A stretch of 64,000 nt of DNA from Sphingobacterium yanglingense (GTDB lineage Bacteria > Bacteroidota > Bacteroidia > Sphingobacteriales > Sphingobacteriaceae), in contig NZ_SNYV01000011.1 in assembly GCF_004363245.1 (NCBI RefSeq), positions 186,001-250,000 of the forward strand, read 5' to 3'. Under the pieces are notes generated by a model. It searched no databases, had not been told where the DNA came from, and saw nothing but the letters and a program-made list of their open reading frames with translations. Shown piece by piece: positions 8,826 through 18,848 of this stretch. The translations under genes were made by a program, and so were the position numbers. Every line of letters starts with the position of its first letter. Within the stretch, counting starts at the first letter, position 1.

Positions 8826-9407
8826 ATGCAGCATACCGAAAAGTCAATCTTAGCGTCTATAAAAATGAAAGACAAAAAAGGCTTAGAATCCCTTTTTAGA
8901 CAGTTTTATAGACCATTAGTGATGTATGCCTGCCAGTATCTGGAGCGGATAGATGAAGCCGAAGACCTCGTTCAGGAGGTTTTTGTTAAGCTTTGGGAAC
9001 GAGATTCCTTGCAGCAGGTCGATGCCAAACTGTATTCCTACCTCTATACCACCGTAAGGAATGCCTGTTTAAATAAGCTCGTCGTGCTAAAAAAAATCCA
9101 ACAACAAGAGCTGGACGAACAGATCGATCTCGTCGAAGAGCATCCCCTTGACGAAGAAGCATGGGCCGCTTACATTCAAAAAGTACATGCCGAGATCGAA
9201 AAACTACCCGAGCGTACCCAGCAGATTTTTAAAGCCATTGTCCTAGAGCGTCGCAAGTACAAGGACGTGGCTGTCGAGATGGAAATCTCTACCAATACCA
9301 TCAAGACCAGCCTTTCGCGTGCGCTCACCAAGCTAAGAACCACCTTCAAAGATGACGATATGGCCATGTTTATGTTGCTCTGTATCTGCACCCGTATTTT
9401 GAAATAA
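8826..9407 (+). CDS. ECF-type RNA polymerase sigma factor
   Basis: A 193-residue sigma-70 family protein of the Bacteroidetes ECF type. Region 2 spans about residues 20-85 (AEDLVQEVFVKLWER is the core-binding helix) and region 4 about 125-180 with the helix-turn-helix YKDVAVEMEISTNTIKTSLSRALTKLR. It heads the cluster sigma, FecR, SusC, SusD, peptidase and should drive transcription of the transporter genes when released by the FecR protein encoded 188 bp downstream. The intervening sequence holds no convincing gene. Confidence 0.93.
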   Translation: MQHTEKSILASIKMKDKKGLESLFRQFYRPLVMYACQYLERIDEAEDLVQEVFVKLWERDSLQQVDAKLYSYLYTTVRNACLNKLVVLKKIQQQELDEQIDLVEEHPLDEEAWAAYIQKVHAEIEKLPERTQQIFKAIVLERRKYKDVAVEMEISTNTIKTSLSRALTKLRTTFKDDDMAMFMLLCICTRILK

Positions 9408-9595
9408 AAATAAATAGTAAAAAAAACTTCCCTACACCTGTCACCTATTCTATCCAAAAGCTTGTCATACTAGCAGAACGTATCCAATAGGGTTTTCCGA
9501 TAGAAGAAAAAACAAAACGCTTTACAGTATTACGTTATCCAATTAAAGAAGATAACAGCTTCCGTGGATTAGAGCAGTTCAACTAGTAGAAGATT

Positions 9596-10729
9596 ATGCA
9601 AGAGATTATATACGAGCTTATTATTAAAGAAAAGTACGGAAGTCTTTCCGTAGAGGACTCCGCTGTATTGCTTTCTTGGAGGCAAGAGAGCTTAGCGAAT
9701 GAGCAAGCATATCAAAGCCTATACGGGACATTGGATGATTATACCCTGGTCGATAGGTATCAATCTATCGATCTAGACCATGCTTGGGCTAAGGTTGATC
9801 AGCGTATCAGTGAGCAGCCACAAAAAAGCAGATCATTGTACCGTTATTGGGTACGCTATGCTGCGGCCCTGCTTTTATTTTTCTCCATTGGGTTATACTG
9901 GTATACAGCCAGACAAGAGCGAGCTATTGACACTTCTGTGATAGGCTCATTAGATGATGTAGTTCCAGGCGGCAACAAAGCGTTAATCACTTTTTCAAAT
10001 GGTGAGCAGATCTTGTTAGATTCGACACAGTCTAGACTCGAGACCATTGATGGTACATATCGGTATGGCGATGGGCGAGAGGTGACCAATAGTGAGGTAC
10101 AGTTTGCGACAGTCAGCACACCTATAGGAAGCACCTACGAAGTTACCCTTCCAGATGGTACCAAGGCCTGGCTCAATGCTAGCTCTTCCATTCATTATCC
10201 AACACGCTTTACAGGGCAAGAGCGAGCCATCGAGACCACCGGAGAGGTCTATCTTGAGGTCGCAGCAGACAAGAAACATCCATTCATCGTACATAGCGCA
10301 AACCAGCGATTACAAGTATTAGGTACAGCCTTCAACATACGCAGCTACAGTGATGCCATCGTGACCACCTTGGTACATGGCAAGGTCTCATTATCCGGTC
10401 AGCACACTCACAAAACCGTTTCTTTACAACCAGGGCAACAGGCCATATTATCCGAAAAGCAGATTGCGATTTCGGAGGTCAATGCTTCAGATTATACCGT
10501 TTGGATCAAGGGAGTAATCCTTAATAGAGATGCCAGTCTTGTGGATATCTGTCAAGAGTTGGAGCGCTGGTACGGCGTCAAATTTGTTTTTCCAAAAGGG
10601 TTTAAGAATGAAGAGCGCGTCATGCTCAGCATAGACCGCAAGGAGCGTCTGTCTACCGTGCTTAGTTCCTTGGAAAAAGCCTATTTCGTACGTTTCGAGA
10701 TCAAAGGAAAGGAGGTACGGGTGAACTAA
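9596..10729 (+). CDS. FecR-family anti-sigma factor
   Basis: A 377-residue membrane regulator: cytoplasmic N-terminal sigma-binding part, one membrane helix (about residues 84-103, RYAAALLLFFSIGLYWY), a periplasmic FecR domain (TPIGSTYEVTLPDGTKAWLNASSS to LHPGQQAILS-like sequence, about 180-290) and a DUF4974-type C-terminus (about 305-377). It should hold the sigma factor of 8826-9407 until the STN domain of the SusC at 10862-14212 contacts its periplasmic part. ATG 9596 fits the usual N-terminus. Confidence 0.93.
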   Translation: MQEIIYELIIKEKYGSLSVEDSAVLLSWRQESLANEQAYQSLYGTLDDYTLVDRYQSIDLDHAWAKVDQRISEQPQKSRSLYRYWVRYAAALLLFFSIGLYWYTARQERAIDTSVIGSLDDVVPGGNKALITFSNGEQILLDSTQSRLETIDGTYRYGDGREVTNSEVQFATVSTPIGSTYEVTLPDGTKAWLNASSSIHYPTRFTGQERAIETTGEVYLEVAADKKHPFIVHSANQRLQVLGTAFNIRSYSDAIVTTLVHGKVSLSGQHTHKTVSLQPGQQAILSEKQIAISEVNASDYTVWIKGVILNRDASLVDICQELERWYGVKFVFPKGFKNEERVMLSIDRKERLSTVLSSLEKAYFVRFEIKGKEVRVN

Positions 10730-10767
10730 GAAAAGATTAAATCATAGTTGATCCCGTAAAACAGAAA

Positions 10768-10797
10768 AGCCACCCTAACTGCTACATAAGGATGGCT
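10768..10797 (+). promoter_or_regulatory. Hairpin between fecR and susC
   Basis: Arms AGCCACCCT and AGGATGGCT pair with one mismatch around a 12-nt loop. There is no T-run, so it is more likely an attenuator or RNA-stability element separating regulator and transporter expression than a full terminator. Confidence 0.4.
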
Positions 10798-10861
10798 CTA
10801 TGTCGGACAGCTAAAAAAACATTTTGCAACATATTTTACTAACCAACAGAAAACAAAAATA

Positions 10862-13800
10862 ATGAATTTAACCAATTGCAACAAGGGGATGCGTTGGCTA
10901 TGGAGCTTGTTTAAACTCCATCGCTGTGGCATTCCTCTTAATACGATTCGCATCATGAAGATAATGACGCTCTACCTATTCGTTCTGTGTACCTGTAGCT
11001 TTGCCCATGTCAAGGCACAGAAGGTCAGTCTCTCGGTCAAAAATGCCCTTTTTCAGGAAGTAGCCTTACAGATACAGCAGCAGACCGGTTATTCCTTTGT
11101 CAGCAACAAACGGCTTTTGGGCCAGGCCAAGAATGTAACACTAAGGCTTAATCAGGTAGACCTACAATCAGCGTTAAAAGAACTCTTTAAAGAGCAGCCC
11201 TTTACATTTGCTATAGACGGACGGTTGATTACCTTAATCGGTCGTTCGACTGATCAAGTGAAAGAACAACAGGATGTTGAAGTGAAAGCTCCCATTCAGC
11301 AGTCTATCAAAGGCCGTGTTGTCAATGAAAAAAGCGAGCCTTTGGTTGGTGCATCGATTTACGTACTTGATACTTTTGGAAGACGAACAGCTGTACAGGC
11401 TAAAACAGACGAGCGGGGATACTTTGAATTGACTAATACAGAACGAGGATTAACGTTGGAATTGGCTTTTCTAGGATATACCTCACAAAAGGCTATATCT
11501 CGGCCTGACATCGGAATCATATCCTTGAAACCGCTATTGGCTGAGGTTGACGAAGTAATCCTTAACGCCGGTTATTACAGTGTTAAGGACAAAGAACGAA
11601 CCGGAAGCATTTCAAAGATCACCGCAAACGAAATTGGTCAACAACCAGTTGTCAACCCGCTGGCCGCAATGCAGGGACGTATGGCAGGGGTGAACATTAC
11701 GCAGAGCAGCGGTACCCCCGGCGGCGGCTTCGATATACAGATCAGGGGGCGTAACAGTTTACGCGCCGAAGGAAATGCGCCCCTGTATATCGTTGACGGT
11801 GTACCTTTTCCTTCACAGTCTGCTTCAGATATGAACCTTACGGCTATGCTGTTTCCTTGGGGTAGTACAAGCCCGCTGAACAGCATCAATCCCAACGATA
11901 TTGAAAGTATCGAGGTTTTAAAGGATGCTGATGCTACGGCTATTTACGGTTCGCGTGGTTCAAACGGGGTGGTACTTATTACCACAAAAAAGGGCGGTAT
12001 AGATAAAACAACGTTCTCCGTTCAATCCACCACTTCTGTCAGTACGATTTCAAAATTCATGGATTTGATGGATACGCAGCAGTACTTGAAAGTGCGTAAG
12101 GATGCTTTTGCAAACGATAATATTAGAGAATATCCTGCAAATGCGTATGATATAAACGGTACATGGGATCCCAACCGATATACCGATTGGCAGCGTGAGT
12201 TTATAGGGGGCAAGGCGGTATCGCACAATACCCAGTTTTCTGTGGGTGGCGGGGCAGGGCGCACATCCTACCTTTTAAGTGCAGGGCACCGCACCGATGG
12301 TACCGTATATATGGGAGACTTTGGTTATAAACGCACCAATTTTTTACTGAATGTGAACCACAGGTCTGCAAACGACCGCTTCGGCTTGCAGGTAAGCGTA
12401 CAGAAAAGTAACCAGAACAACAGGCTCATGGCCAATGATCTCACCAATTCTATTTTTCTGGCTCCCAACGCACCTGCATTGTATGATGCACAGGGCAACC
12501 TGAACTGGGAAAACAATACCTTTGATAATCCGGCAGCAAAACTCAATTCTAAATATTTCTCAAAAGCGGCCGATTATACGGCAAATGTAAATCTGTCGTA
12601 CAACCTTTTACAAAACCTGCAGATTGGTGTCTCTACCGGTTTTAGCGATGCTTCTACAGAAGAAATTGTTACCGTGCCCCATACCGTTTACAGTCCGGCA
12701 TACAACTATACCAGCAAGGAATCTGCAATGACCAAATCTAAATTAAATCGTAACAGCTGGATTGTAGAACCGAAAATTGTATGGAATTTAGAACAGGGCA
12801 GTAGTGCGTGGAACGTAGTTGCCGGAGGGACATTTGAAACAAGGGAACAGCAGGCGTTCAGTGTGCAGGGCGGTAACTTTTCTTCAGACGACCTTATCAT
12901 GAACCTAGCAAATGCAGTTACCAAAAATATATTGAACGATACAGAAACGCTTTATAAGTACGTCGCATTGTACGGAAGGGTCAATTATAAGTATATGGAC
13001 AGGTATATTGTAAACTTTACCGGTCGTCGTGACGGTTCTAGCCGTTTCGGTCCCAACAACCGCTTTGCGAATTTCGGTGCCGTGGGTACTGCTTGGCTCT
13101 TTAGCAGGGAAAAGGTATTGAAAAACAGTTCGTGGCTAAACTTCGGAAAGCTGCGTGCCAGTTACGGTATTACGGGAAGTGATTTGATAGGGGATTACCA
13201 GTACCTGAATGCCTACAGGATTAGCCATAACCAGTACGATGGTAATGTAGGGTTAGAACCGGCAAGGCTGTACAATCCCGATTTCAGCTGGGAGAGCAAC
13301 AAAAAACTGGAGGCAGCCTTGGAACTGGAATTTTTCAATGGCAGGCTGGCACCGTCAGTGGCATGGTACCGCAACCGCTCCTCAAGCCAGCTGGTGGGTA
13401 TCCCGTTGCCGGGTACTACCGGTTTTACAAGCGTTCAGGCAAATCTGGGAGCTTTGGTGGAGAACTCGGGTTGGGAAGTTACCCTGAGGTCTTTGATTGT
13501 GGATAAGGAAAATTTTAAATGGAGTACCGATATCAACCTCTCACTTCCTAAAAACAAGTTGTTGGATTTTCCTAATTTGGAAGAATCTACTTATGCCTTA
13601 CAGTATACGGTAGGATATCCGGTATTTATACAGAAGGTATATCATATAATTGATGTTGATCCTGAAACGGGACTTTACCAGGTGGAAGACCGCAATGGCG
13701 ACGGTGTGATAACCAGTGACGACCGCTCTATGATCATGCACTTGGGACAGAAATACCACCTGGGCATCGCAAACCAGTTAAATTACAAGAATTTTTCATT

Positions 13801-14212
13801 GGACTTTCTAGTGCAGTTTGTCAGGCAAACGGTACGTAATCCCGACTATAATGCAGGGTTGTTCGGATCTATGAACAACAGTCATACGCGTTATGCTGAT
13901 TATTTTCAGCCCGAAAATCAGGGAGGTGTATACCAGATGCCTACAACCGGCGTAAACCGTGCGGCACTGCAGGCAACAGACTACCTTAGAAACAGCAACC
14001 TCAGTGTTTCCGATGGATCGTTCATCCGCTTAAAATCGGTACAGCTGCAGTACCAGCTGCCACAGCATTGGCTCAAAGGAACGCAGCAGATATACCTGCA
14101 GGGATACAACCTGTTTACGCTCACAAAATTCTGGGGAAGCGATCCGGAAACTGCAACGGGCTACCTACCAGCGTTACGTACCATAGCGGTAGGTGCTTCT
14201 TTTAACTTCTAA
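10862..14212 (+). CDS. SusC-family TonB-dependent transporter with STN signalling domain
   Basis: A 1116-residue transducing SusC protein. A long n-region precedes the signal peptide (MKIMTLYLFVLCTCSFAHVKAQ; the internal ATG at 10955 is an alternative start). Then come an STN domain (about residues 57-125), a carboxypeptidase-regulatory-like domain (about 148-230, IKGRVVNEKSEPLVGASI), a plug with IEVLKDADATAIYGSRGSNGVVLITTKKGG (about 345-375) and a C-terminal barrel. The STN domain links it to the FecR/sigma pair upstream. With SusD and an S9 peptidase downstream it most likely imports peptides. From about 11600 onward base and codon usage shifts toward GC-rich codons (GGC, CGC, CTG) compared with the N-terminal part. 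Confidence 0.94.
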   Translation: MNLTNCNKGMRWLWSLFKLHRCGIPLNTIRIMKIMTLYLFVLCTCSFAHVKAQKVSLSVKNALFQEVALQIQQQTGYSFVSNKRLLGQAKNVTLRLNQVDLQSALKELFKEQPFTFAIDGRLITLIGRSTDQVKEQQDVEVKAPIQQSIKGRVVNEKSEPLVGASIYVLDTFGRRTAVQAKTDERGYFELTNTERGLTLELAFLGYTSQKAISRPDIGIISLKPLLAEVDEVILNAGYYSVKDKERTGSISKITANEIGQQPVVNPLAAMQGRMAGVNITQSSGTPGGGFDIQIRGRNSLRAEGNAPLYIVDGVPFPSQSASDMNLTAMLFPWGSTSPLNSINPNDIESIEVLKDADATAIYGSRGSNGVVLITTKKGGIDKTTFSVQSTTSVSTISKFMDLMDTQQYLKVRKDAFANDNIREYPANAYDINGTWDPNRYTDWQREFIGGKAVSHNTQFSVGGGAGRTSYLLSAGHRTDGTVYMGDFGYKRTNFLLNVNHRSANDRFGLQVSVQKSNQNNRLMANDLTNSIFLAPNAPALYDAQGNLNWENNTFDNPAAKLNSKYFSKAADYTANVNLSYNLLQNLQIGVSTGFSDASTEEIVTVPHTVYSPAYNYTSKESAMTKSKLNRNSWIVEPKIVWNLEQGSSAWNVVAGGTFETREQQAFSVQGGNFSSDDLIMNLANAVTKNILNDTETLYKYVALYGRVNYKYMDRYIVNFTGRRDGSSRFGPNNRFANFGAVGTAWLFSREKVLKNSSWLNFGKLRASYGITGSDLIGDYQYLNAYRISHNQYDGNVGLEPARLYNPDFSWESNKKLEAALELEFFNGRLAPSVAWYRNRSSSQLVGIPLPGTTGFTSVQANLGALVENSGWEVTLRSLIVDKENFKWSTDINLSLPKNKLLDFPNLEESTYALQYTVGYPVFIQKVYHIIDVDPETGLYQVEDRNGDGVITSDDRSMIMHLGQKYHLGIANQLNYKNFSLDFLVQFVRQTVRNPDYNAGLFGSMNNSHTRYADYFQPENQGGVYQMPTTGVNRAALQATDYLRNSNLSVSDGSFIRLKSVQLQYQLPQHWLKGTQQIYLQGYNLFTLTKFWGSDPETATGYLPALRTIAVGASFNF

Positions 14213-14229
14213 CTTTAACAGCTACGATC

Positions 14230-15597
14230 ATGAAAAAACGAACAATTATATTTGGTTTTCTTTTTTCGGCACTGCTTTTAACAGGCTGCGAGGATTACCT
14301 GGAAGTGGGCGAACCTAAAGAACAGATTGGTTCACCAAAGGTGTTTAACGACGACCGCATGGCGGTATCCGCACTAACACATGTCTATACACAGATGCGT
14401 GCCAATGGGTTCTTTTCGGGCAACCGTTTCGGCATGGGGTACTATCTGGGCTGCCTGGCGGATGAACTGGAAGTAGTCAATCCGCAGTCAAGCAACCACC
14501 GCCTTTTCTACGAAGGGGCGGTCTTGGCAGGCAATAACGGTATTAAGGATGTATGGAATCACACTTATAAACAGCTGTATGGTGTAAACTCCGTACTGGA
14601 AGGTCTGCGAGAGAGTTCGGGCGTATCTACTGGAGTAAATAAGCAACTCCGAGGCGAAGCGCTGGCAATACGCGGCATATTGCATTTTTACCTTACGCAG
14701 ACCTTTGGTAGTGTGCCTTATGTAACCGCTACCGATTACAATATAAACAAAAGTATTGAAAAAATGCAGGTTACAGCGGTAATGGAAAAGGCGGTGGCCG
14801 ATTTGAAGGAGGCGGAACAGCTGCTTTCGCCCGAGTATCCGTCGGTAGAAAGGGTGCGGATCAACCAGCGGGTGGTACAGGCGTTTCTGTCGAGAATGTA
14901 TCTGTATTTGCAGCAGTGGAAGCTGGCGGCGCAGTATGCGGAAAAAGTAATCGATGATCCCGCTTACGAAATGGAACCGCTGGAAAAAGTATTTTTAAAA
15001 GACAGTAAAAGTGCCGTCTGGCAGTTTAAACCCGACAATCCTGGTAGGAATACGTTGGAAGGTACCGAGTATATTTTTACCGTGATACCGGCTCCACAGT
15101 CAAGGCTGTCAATGGAATTGGTAAATTCTTTTGAACCAGACGACCTAAGGGGCGTTGCTTGGATGAACAAGGTGAATGGCAGCACGGAAAACTACCGCGC
15201 CTACAAATACCGTCAGCGTACGGCTACATCGGCATCGCAGGAATATTCTGTGCTATTGCGCGTTGAAGAAATGTACCTGATCATGGCAGAAGCTTCTGCA
15301 CATTTGGGTAACAACAGCGATTTTGAATGGTACCTTAATAAACTACGTGAACGTTGCGGGTTGCCGCTTGTTGGCGCAACTGACATCATTACAGCGATTT
15401 ATGTTATATTGCAAGAACGTCGTAAGGAATTGTTCTGTGAGTTCGGGCATCGGTATTTTGATCTTAAACGCACGGGAAAACTGGATATGCTGGCAGCTTC
15501 AAAACCTGGTTGGAAATCGTATTTCAACTTGTTGCCACTACCGGAAAACGAATTGTTGTTAAATCCGCGTCTGCTTCCGCAGAATCCAGGCTACTAA
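14230..15597 (+). CDS. SusD/RagB-family lipoprotein
   Basis: A 455-residue SusD protein with lipobox LLTGCEDYLEVG (Cys20). The C-terminal family signature is QERRKELFCEFGHRYFDLKRTGKLD, ending in LLPQNPGY. It begins 17 bp after the SusC stop and shares its relatively GC-rich codon usage, so the pair has probably travelled together. Expected role: surface-exposed ligand-binding lid of the SusC at 10862-14212. Confidence 0.94.
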   Translation: MKKRTIIFGFLFSALLLTGCEDYLEVGEPKEQIGSPKVFNDDRMAVSALTHVYTQMRANGFFSGNRFGMGYYLGCLADELEVVNPQSSNHRLFYEGAVLAGNNGIKDVWNHTYKQLYGVNSVLEGLRESSGVSTGVNKQLRGEALAIRGILHFYLTQTFGSVPYVTATDYNINKSIEKMQVTAVMEKAVADLKEAEQLLSPEYPSVERVRINQRVVQAFLSRMYLYLQQWKLAAQYAEKVIDDPAYEMEPLEKVFLKDSKSAVWQFKPDNPGRNTLEGTEYIFTVIPAPQSRLSMELVNSFEPDDLRGVAWMNKVNGSTENYRAYKYRQRTATSASQEYSVLLRVEEMYLIMAEASAHLGNNSDFEWYLNKLRERCGLPLVGATDIITAIYVILQERRKELFCEFGHRYFDLKRTGKLDMLAASKPGWKSYFNLLPLPENELLLNPRLLPQNPGY

Positions 15598-15607
15598 TCT
15601 AAGGTAT

Positions 15608-18109
15608 ATGAAGATGTTATTTAAAATACTTTTCTTTTGTACGGTGCTTCCAAATCTGGCTGTGGCACAGGAGAAGCAAGCAAGGGTAGAACATATCGCA
15701 AACGATAAGGTAAGCCCAGACGGCAGGTACGTAACTTTTTTAAGTGTCAAAGATGGAAAACCCGATCTGATGCTGAAGGAAGTAGCTTCAAACAGGTCTC
15801 TGACTTTTGAAGGTATGGGTACTAAAACCGAGTTGACCGATGAGTACTTTTTCGGAATGAACAATAAAAGACAGTTGGTCAAAGTGTCATTGAATGATTT
15901 TAACACACAGCAAATAGACGGTGTATTGTCTTACAGTTGGCTGCAAAATCAGCAGAAGCTTTTGTATCTGAACAATGCTAATGGATTGGTACTCCTAAAA
16001 CCCGATACCGAGCACGAAGTGAAGTTTGAGGATGTTCAGTTCTATGAAGTTTCGCCAAATGGTAACACTGTTTTAGTAGTGAAAGCTTCGGGTGAGGTTC
16101 TGAATATGGATAGCCGCACAGGTGGTACCCGACATTTGGGGAACTTGGATAACGGTACGCGGGTAAAGCACGTTCTTTGGAATAAAGACGGCAGTTTCTT
16201 TTATTTAATTGCTGCCGATGCTGAAAATCTCGATGTTTTTAAACAATCGAAAAATAAAATCACCTACGTGCTTACGGTAGCAGATTACAAAAAGGTTTTT
16301 AATACGAAAATTGATATCTCCCGTATGCAGGTTTCTTTACTTGGTAACAAAAATATCGCATTTTCTGCGGTGGGCAGGGCACCGGATAGGGCACATGAAA
16401 TAGAGGTGTGGGAGGGAAACAGTGATTATTTGGGACCGGATGAACCTGCTGTCGTATCCTTTGTGGTTGCGGATCTGCAAAACGGTACGGTGTTAAACCT
16501 CGCAGAATGCTTTCCTGCAATGCAGTTCCTGGTTCACCCTTTTTCAAAAAGCATATATGCCTACCGCATCAATGACGATCTTACAAAGTTCATCCCGACC
16601 AAAACATTTTACAGAATCGACAGCGACTATAAAAAAGCCGAAAAGCTGGCTGAACTTACAGAGGGGTCAAAAACAATTTACCTTATTCCCGATAAACCGT
16701 ATGCGGTTTATTTTAATAGGAATAACTGGTATCTGTATGATGAAAACAAAAGCACACACAAAAAACTCGGCAGTGAAGCCGATATGGTTGCAGTACATAA
16801 AACCTCTTATTTTGAACGCTTTCAACGGAAGGGGTCAGGCATATTTACAGACGGACAAAAAAGCATAACGGTTCCCGTTGGTAATAACATCCTGTATTAC
16901 AGTTTCGACGGTAAATCATCAGCTGATAGTATTGCAGCTACAACAGACCGCACCTGGTATATGGACGAATGCAACGGAAATACCATATATGACGGCCCCA
17001 TACCGGGTAAAATAAGTAAAACCGGTGACTATAAAGACAGCGTATTGCGCTGGCATTCTCTGGATCACAGTACAGAAGGCATTGCCTATGCAGGTGCAGA
17101 TTATAAGGTTCGTGAACTGGTAAAGGGTAACTTTAAGTACGCTCAGCTTAGAAGATCTCAACGTATCATAACCTTTGTGAGGGAAAGCGCACAATCAGCA
17201 CCCGAGTTATGGTATGTTGATATAGTGACTGGAGATACGGGACTGCTGTATATAAGCAATAAGCACGACAGTATTTCAACGCGGCACGCCGTAAAATATT
17301 ACAGTTGGAAGAACGGTTTGGGGCAGGAAATAGGAGCAATAGTCCGGTTACCGAAGGGATATGATCCTGCAAAAAAATACCCGGTAATTGTAGATGTGTA
17401 CGAACAAAAGCTTACAGTTCAAAACGAATATACATCACCTTTTGCACAAAGTATGATAGGTTTTAATTACCACGACTACGTTGGTGAGGGCTATATCGTG
17501 ATAGAGCCAGATATCTATTATACTTACGGAGATCCGGGCGGTTCGATGCTTAATTGCATAACGGAAGCTTTAAATCAACTGGAGGATAAGGTATCCATTG
17601 ATCGCAACAATATGGGGATCATCGGGCATTCGTTCGGTGGTTACGAAACCAATTACATAGTCACCGCTACAGACATGTTCAAGGCAGCCGTTTCGGGCGC
17701 AGGAATTGCCGATATCGTCAACTGGTATTTTTCGGTAAACTGGGAAAGAAGAAAACCTGAGTTTTGGAGATATTATGAGGAGAGCTTCCGTATTGGTCAA
17801 GGCTTTTTTAAGGCAAAGCAATCATATCTTGCCAACTCGCCCATACTTCACGCGGAAAAGGTACAAACACCGCTGTTGCTGTGGACAGGTAGGGAAGACT
17901 ATCATGTAGACTGGCACCAGAGTGTTTCGATGTTTTTGGCCTTGAAAGATTTGGGCAAACCCGTAAACCTTCTAATGTACCCTAAAGAAGGACATGTGTT
18001 GAGTGCAGATGCAAATCAAAAGGATTTGTCGCTAAAAATTAAACAGTGGTTTGATTATCACTTAAAAAGTAACGACAAGCAACAGTGGATGTATGAAAGG
18101 AGCAATTAA
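15608..18109 (+). CDS. S9-family (prolyl oligopeptidase-like) serine peptidase
   Basis: An 833-residue secreted peptidase with a signal peptide ending near VAQEKQ. The N-terminal about 500 residues are beta-propeller-like. The C-terminal alpha/beta-hydrolase domain carries the nucleophile motif GHSFGG (Ser675), an acid in TGREDYHV (Asp764) and His796 in KEGHVL, an intact Ser-Asp-His triad. The family cleaves short peptides, often after proline or as aminopeptidases. The gene starts 10 bp after SusD and closes the sigma/FecR/SusCD operon, so it probably processes peptides captured or imported by that SusCD pair. It shares the base composition of its two neighbours upstream. Confidence 0.9.
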   Translation: MKMLFKILFFCTVLPNLAVAQEKQARVEHIANDKVSPDGRYVTFLSVKDGKPDLMLKEVASNRSLTFEGMGTKTELTDEYFFGMNNKRQLVKVSLNDFNTQQIDGVLSYSWLQNQQKLLYLNNANGLVLLKPDTEHEVKFEDVQFYEVSPNGNTVLVVKASGEVLNMDSRTGGTRHLGNLDNGTRVKHVLWNKDGSFFYLIAADAENLDVFKQSKNKITYVLTVADYKKVFNTKIDISRMQVSLLGNKNIAFSAVGRAPDRAHEIEVWEGNSDYLGPDEPAVVSFVVADLQNGTVLNLAECFPAMQFLVHPFSKSIYAYRINDDLTKFIPTKTFYRIDSDYKKAEKLAELTEGSKTIYLIPDKPYAVYFNRNNWYLYDENKSTHKKLGSEADMVAVHKTSYFERFQRKGSGIFTDGQKSITVPVGNNILYYSFDGKSSADSIAATTDRTWYMDECNGNTIYDGPIPGKISKTGDYKDSVLRWHSLDHSTEGIAYAGADYKVRELVKGNFKYAQLRRSQRIITFVRESAQSAPELWYVDIVTGDTGLLYISNKHDSISTRHAVKYYSWKNGLGQEIGAIVRLPKGYDPAKKYPVIVDVYEQKLTVQNEYTSPFAQSMIGFNYHDYVGEGYIVIEPDIYYTYGDPGGSMLNCITEALNQLEDKVSIDRNNMGIIGHSFGGYETNYIVTATDMFKAAVSGAGIADIVNWYFSVNWERRKPEFWRYYEESFRIGQGFFKAKQSYLANSPILHAEKVQTPLLLWTGREDYHVDWHQSVSMFLALKDLGKPVNLLMYPKEGHVLSADANQKDLSLKIKQWFDYHLKSNDKQQWMYERSN

Positions 18110-18178
18110 ACTATGGTCGGCTGATTAATAGTTTTGTACTCATTAGTCTTTCAGGTATAAGTGAAATGTTCGGCTAAA

Positions 18179-18214
18179 ATACCAGCATGCTGCTTAAAAT
18201 CAGTATGTTGGTAT
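18179..18214 (+). terminator. Hairpin downstream of the peptidase gene
   Basis: Arms ATACCAGCATGCTG and CAGTATGTTGGTAT form 14 pairs including two G-U wobbles with an 8-nt loop, about 70 bp after the peptidase stop. No strong T-run follows, so it is either a weak terminator or a 3'-end stabilising structure. Confidence 0.45.
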
Positions 18215-18249
18215 TCATGTGTTATAAATGCTGAATTTAATATCTTGCC

Positions 18250-18500
18250 ACGGCTAAGAAGCCATTGAATTTGAAAAAGGAATTCTGTCAGAAAATTTCA
18301 ACACCCTAAATCCGATCCGTTTCATCTCATCGTAATAGTTCTCCAGTACTGCGCTCTTATCCTCCGACAGCAACAGGAGCGCTTTCCACAGGAGTTTCTT
18401 CTTCCCCAGGCCGATAAGCCGAAAAGCACCCGTCTATATCAGGATGATCAGCTGTTCCAACCGGTCGCCAGGATACGTAGCGCCAGTTTATCATTCAGTT
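18250..18500 (-). pseudogene. Decayed unidentified reading frame
   Basis: Within the 739-bp gap 18110-18848, the minus strand reads GAFRLIGLGKKKLLWKALLL and continues with SEDKSAVLENYYDEMKRIGF from about 18436 down to 18300. This is a protein-like amphipathic stretch. Upstream in the same frame is LEQLIILI, a TAG stop and apparent frame disruption. The local base composition is more GC-rich than its flanks. I cannot name the family. The rest of the gap is AT-rich and holds only the promoter box described separately. Confidence 0.35.
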
Positions 18501-18749
18501 TCGTGATTTATTATTTTTAGTTTAAGGCAGACAAAAATATTGGATTTATATAGTTTTATTGGTGCATTCGAAGCCTTCCTGGATTTCAAATATTGAATAA
18601 ATATAAAAATACACTTTTCGGTAATGCCATCAATAGTTATAAAATTTTGCATCGTAGATCTTAAGTTTATTCCATATTTTTAAGTAGGCACTTTTTGACC
18701 TGATTTCTTTTTTTTGAGGCTACGATATCGTTTATTTAGATTTCTATTC

Positions 18750-18757
18750 TATATTTG
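18750..18757 (+). promoter_or_regulatory. Bacteroidota-type -7 box before sigma gene
   Basis: TATATTTG fits the Bacteroidota -7 consensus TAnnTTTG and lies 92 bp before the sigma factor start. No TTTG is seen at the expected -33 spacing, so support is partial. Confidence 0.4.
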
Positions 18758-18848
18758 TTGGCTATTTATTACGATAGATTAAAGTTTATTCTCCCAGTAC
18801 GGTAGGAATCTAGCCAACTAATACGCGTTAAAGAATTTGTGATATCAC

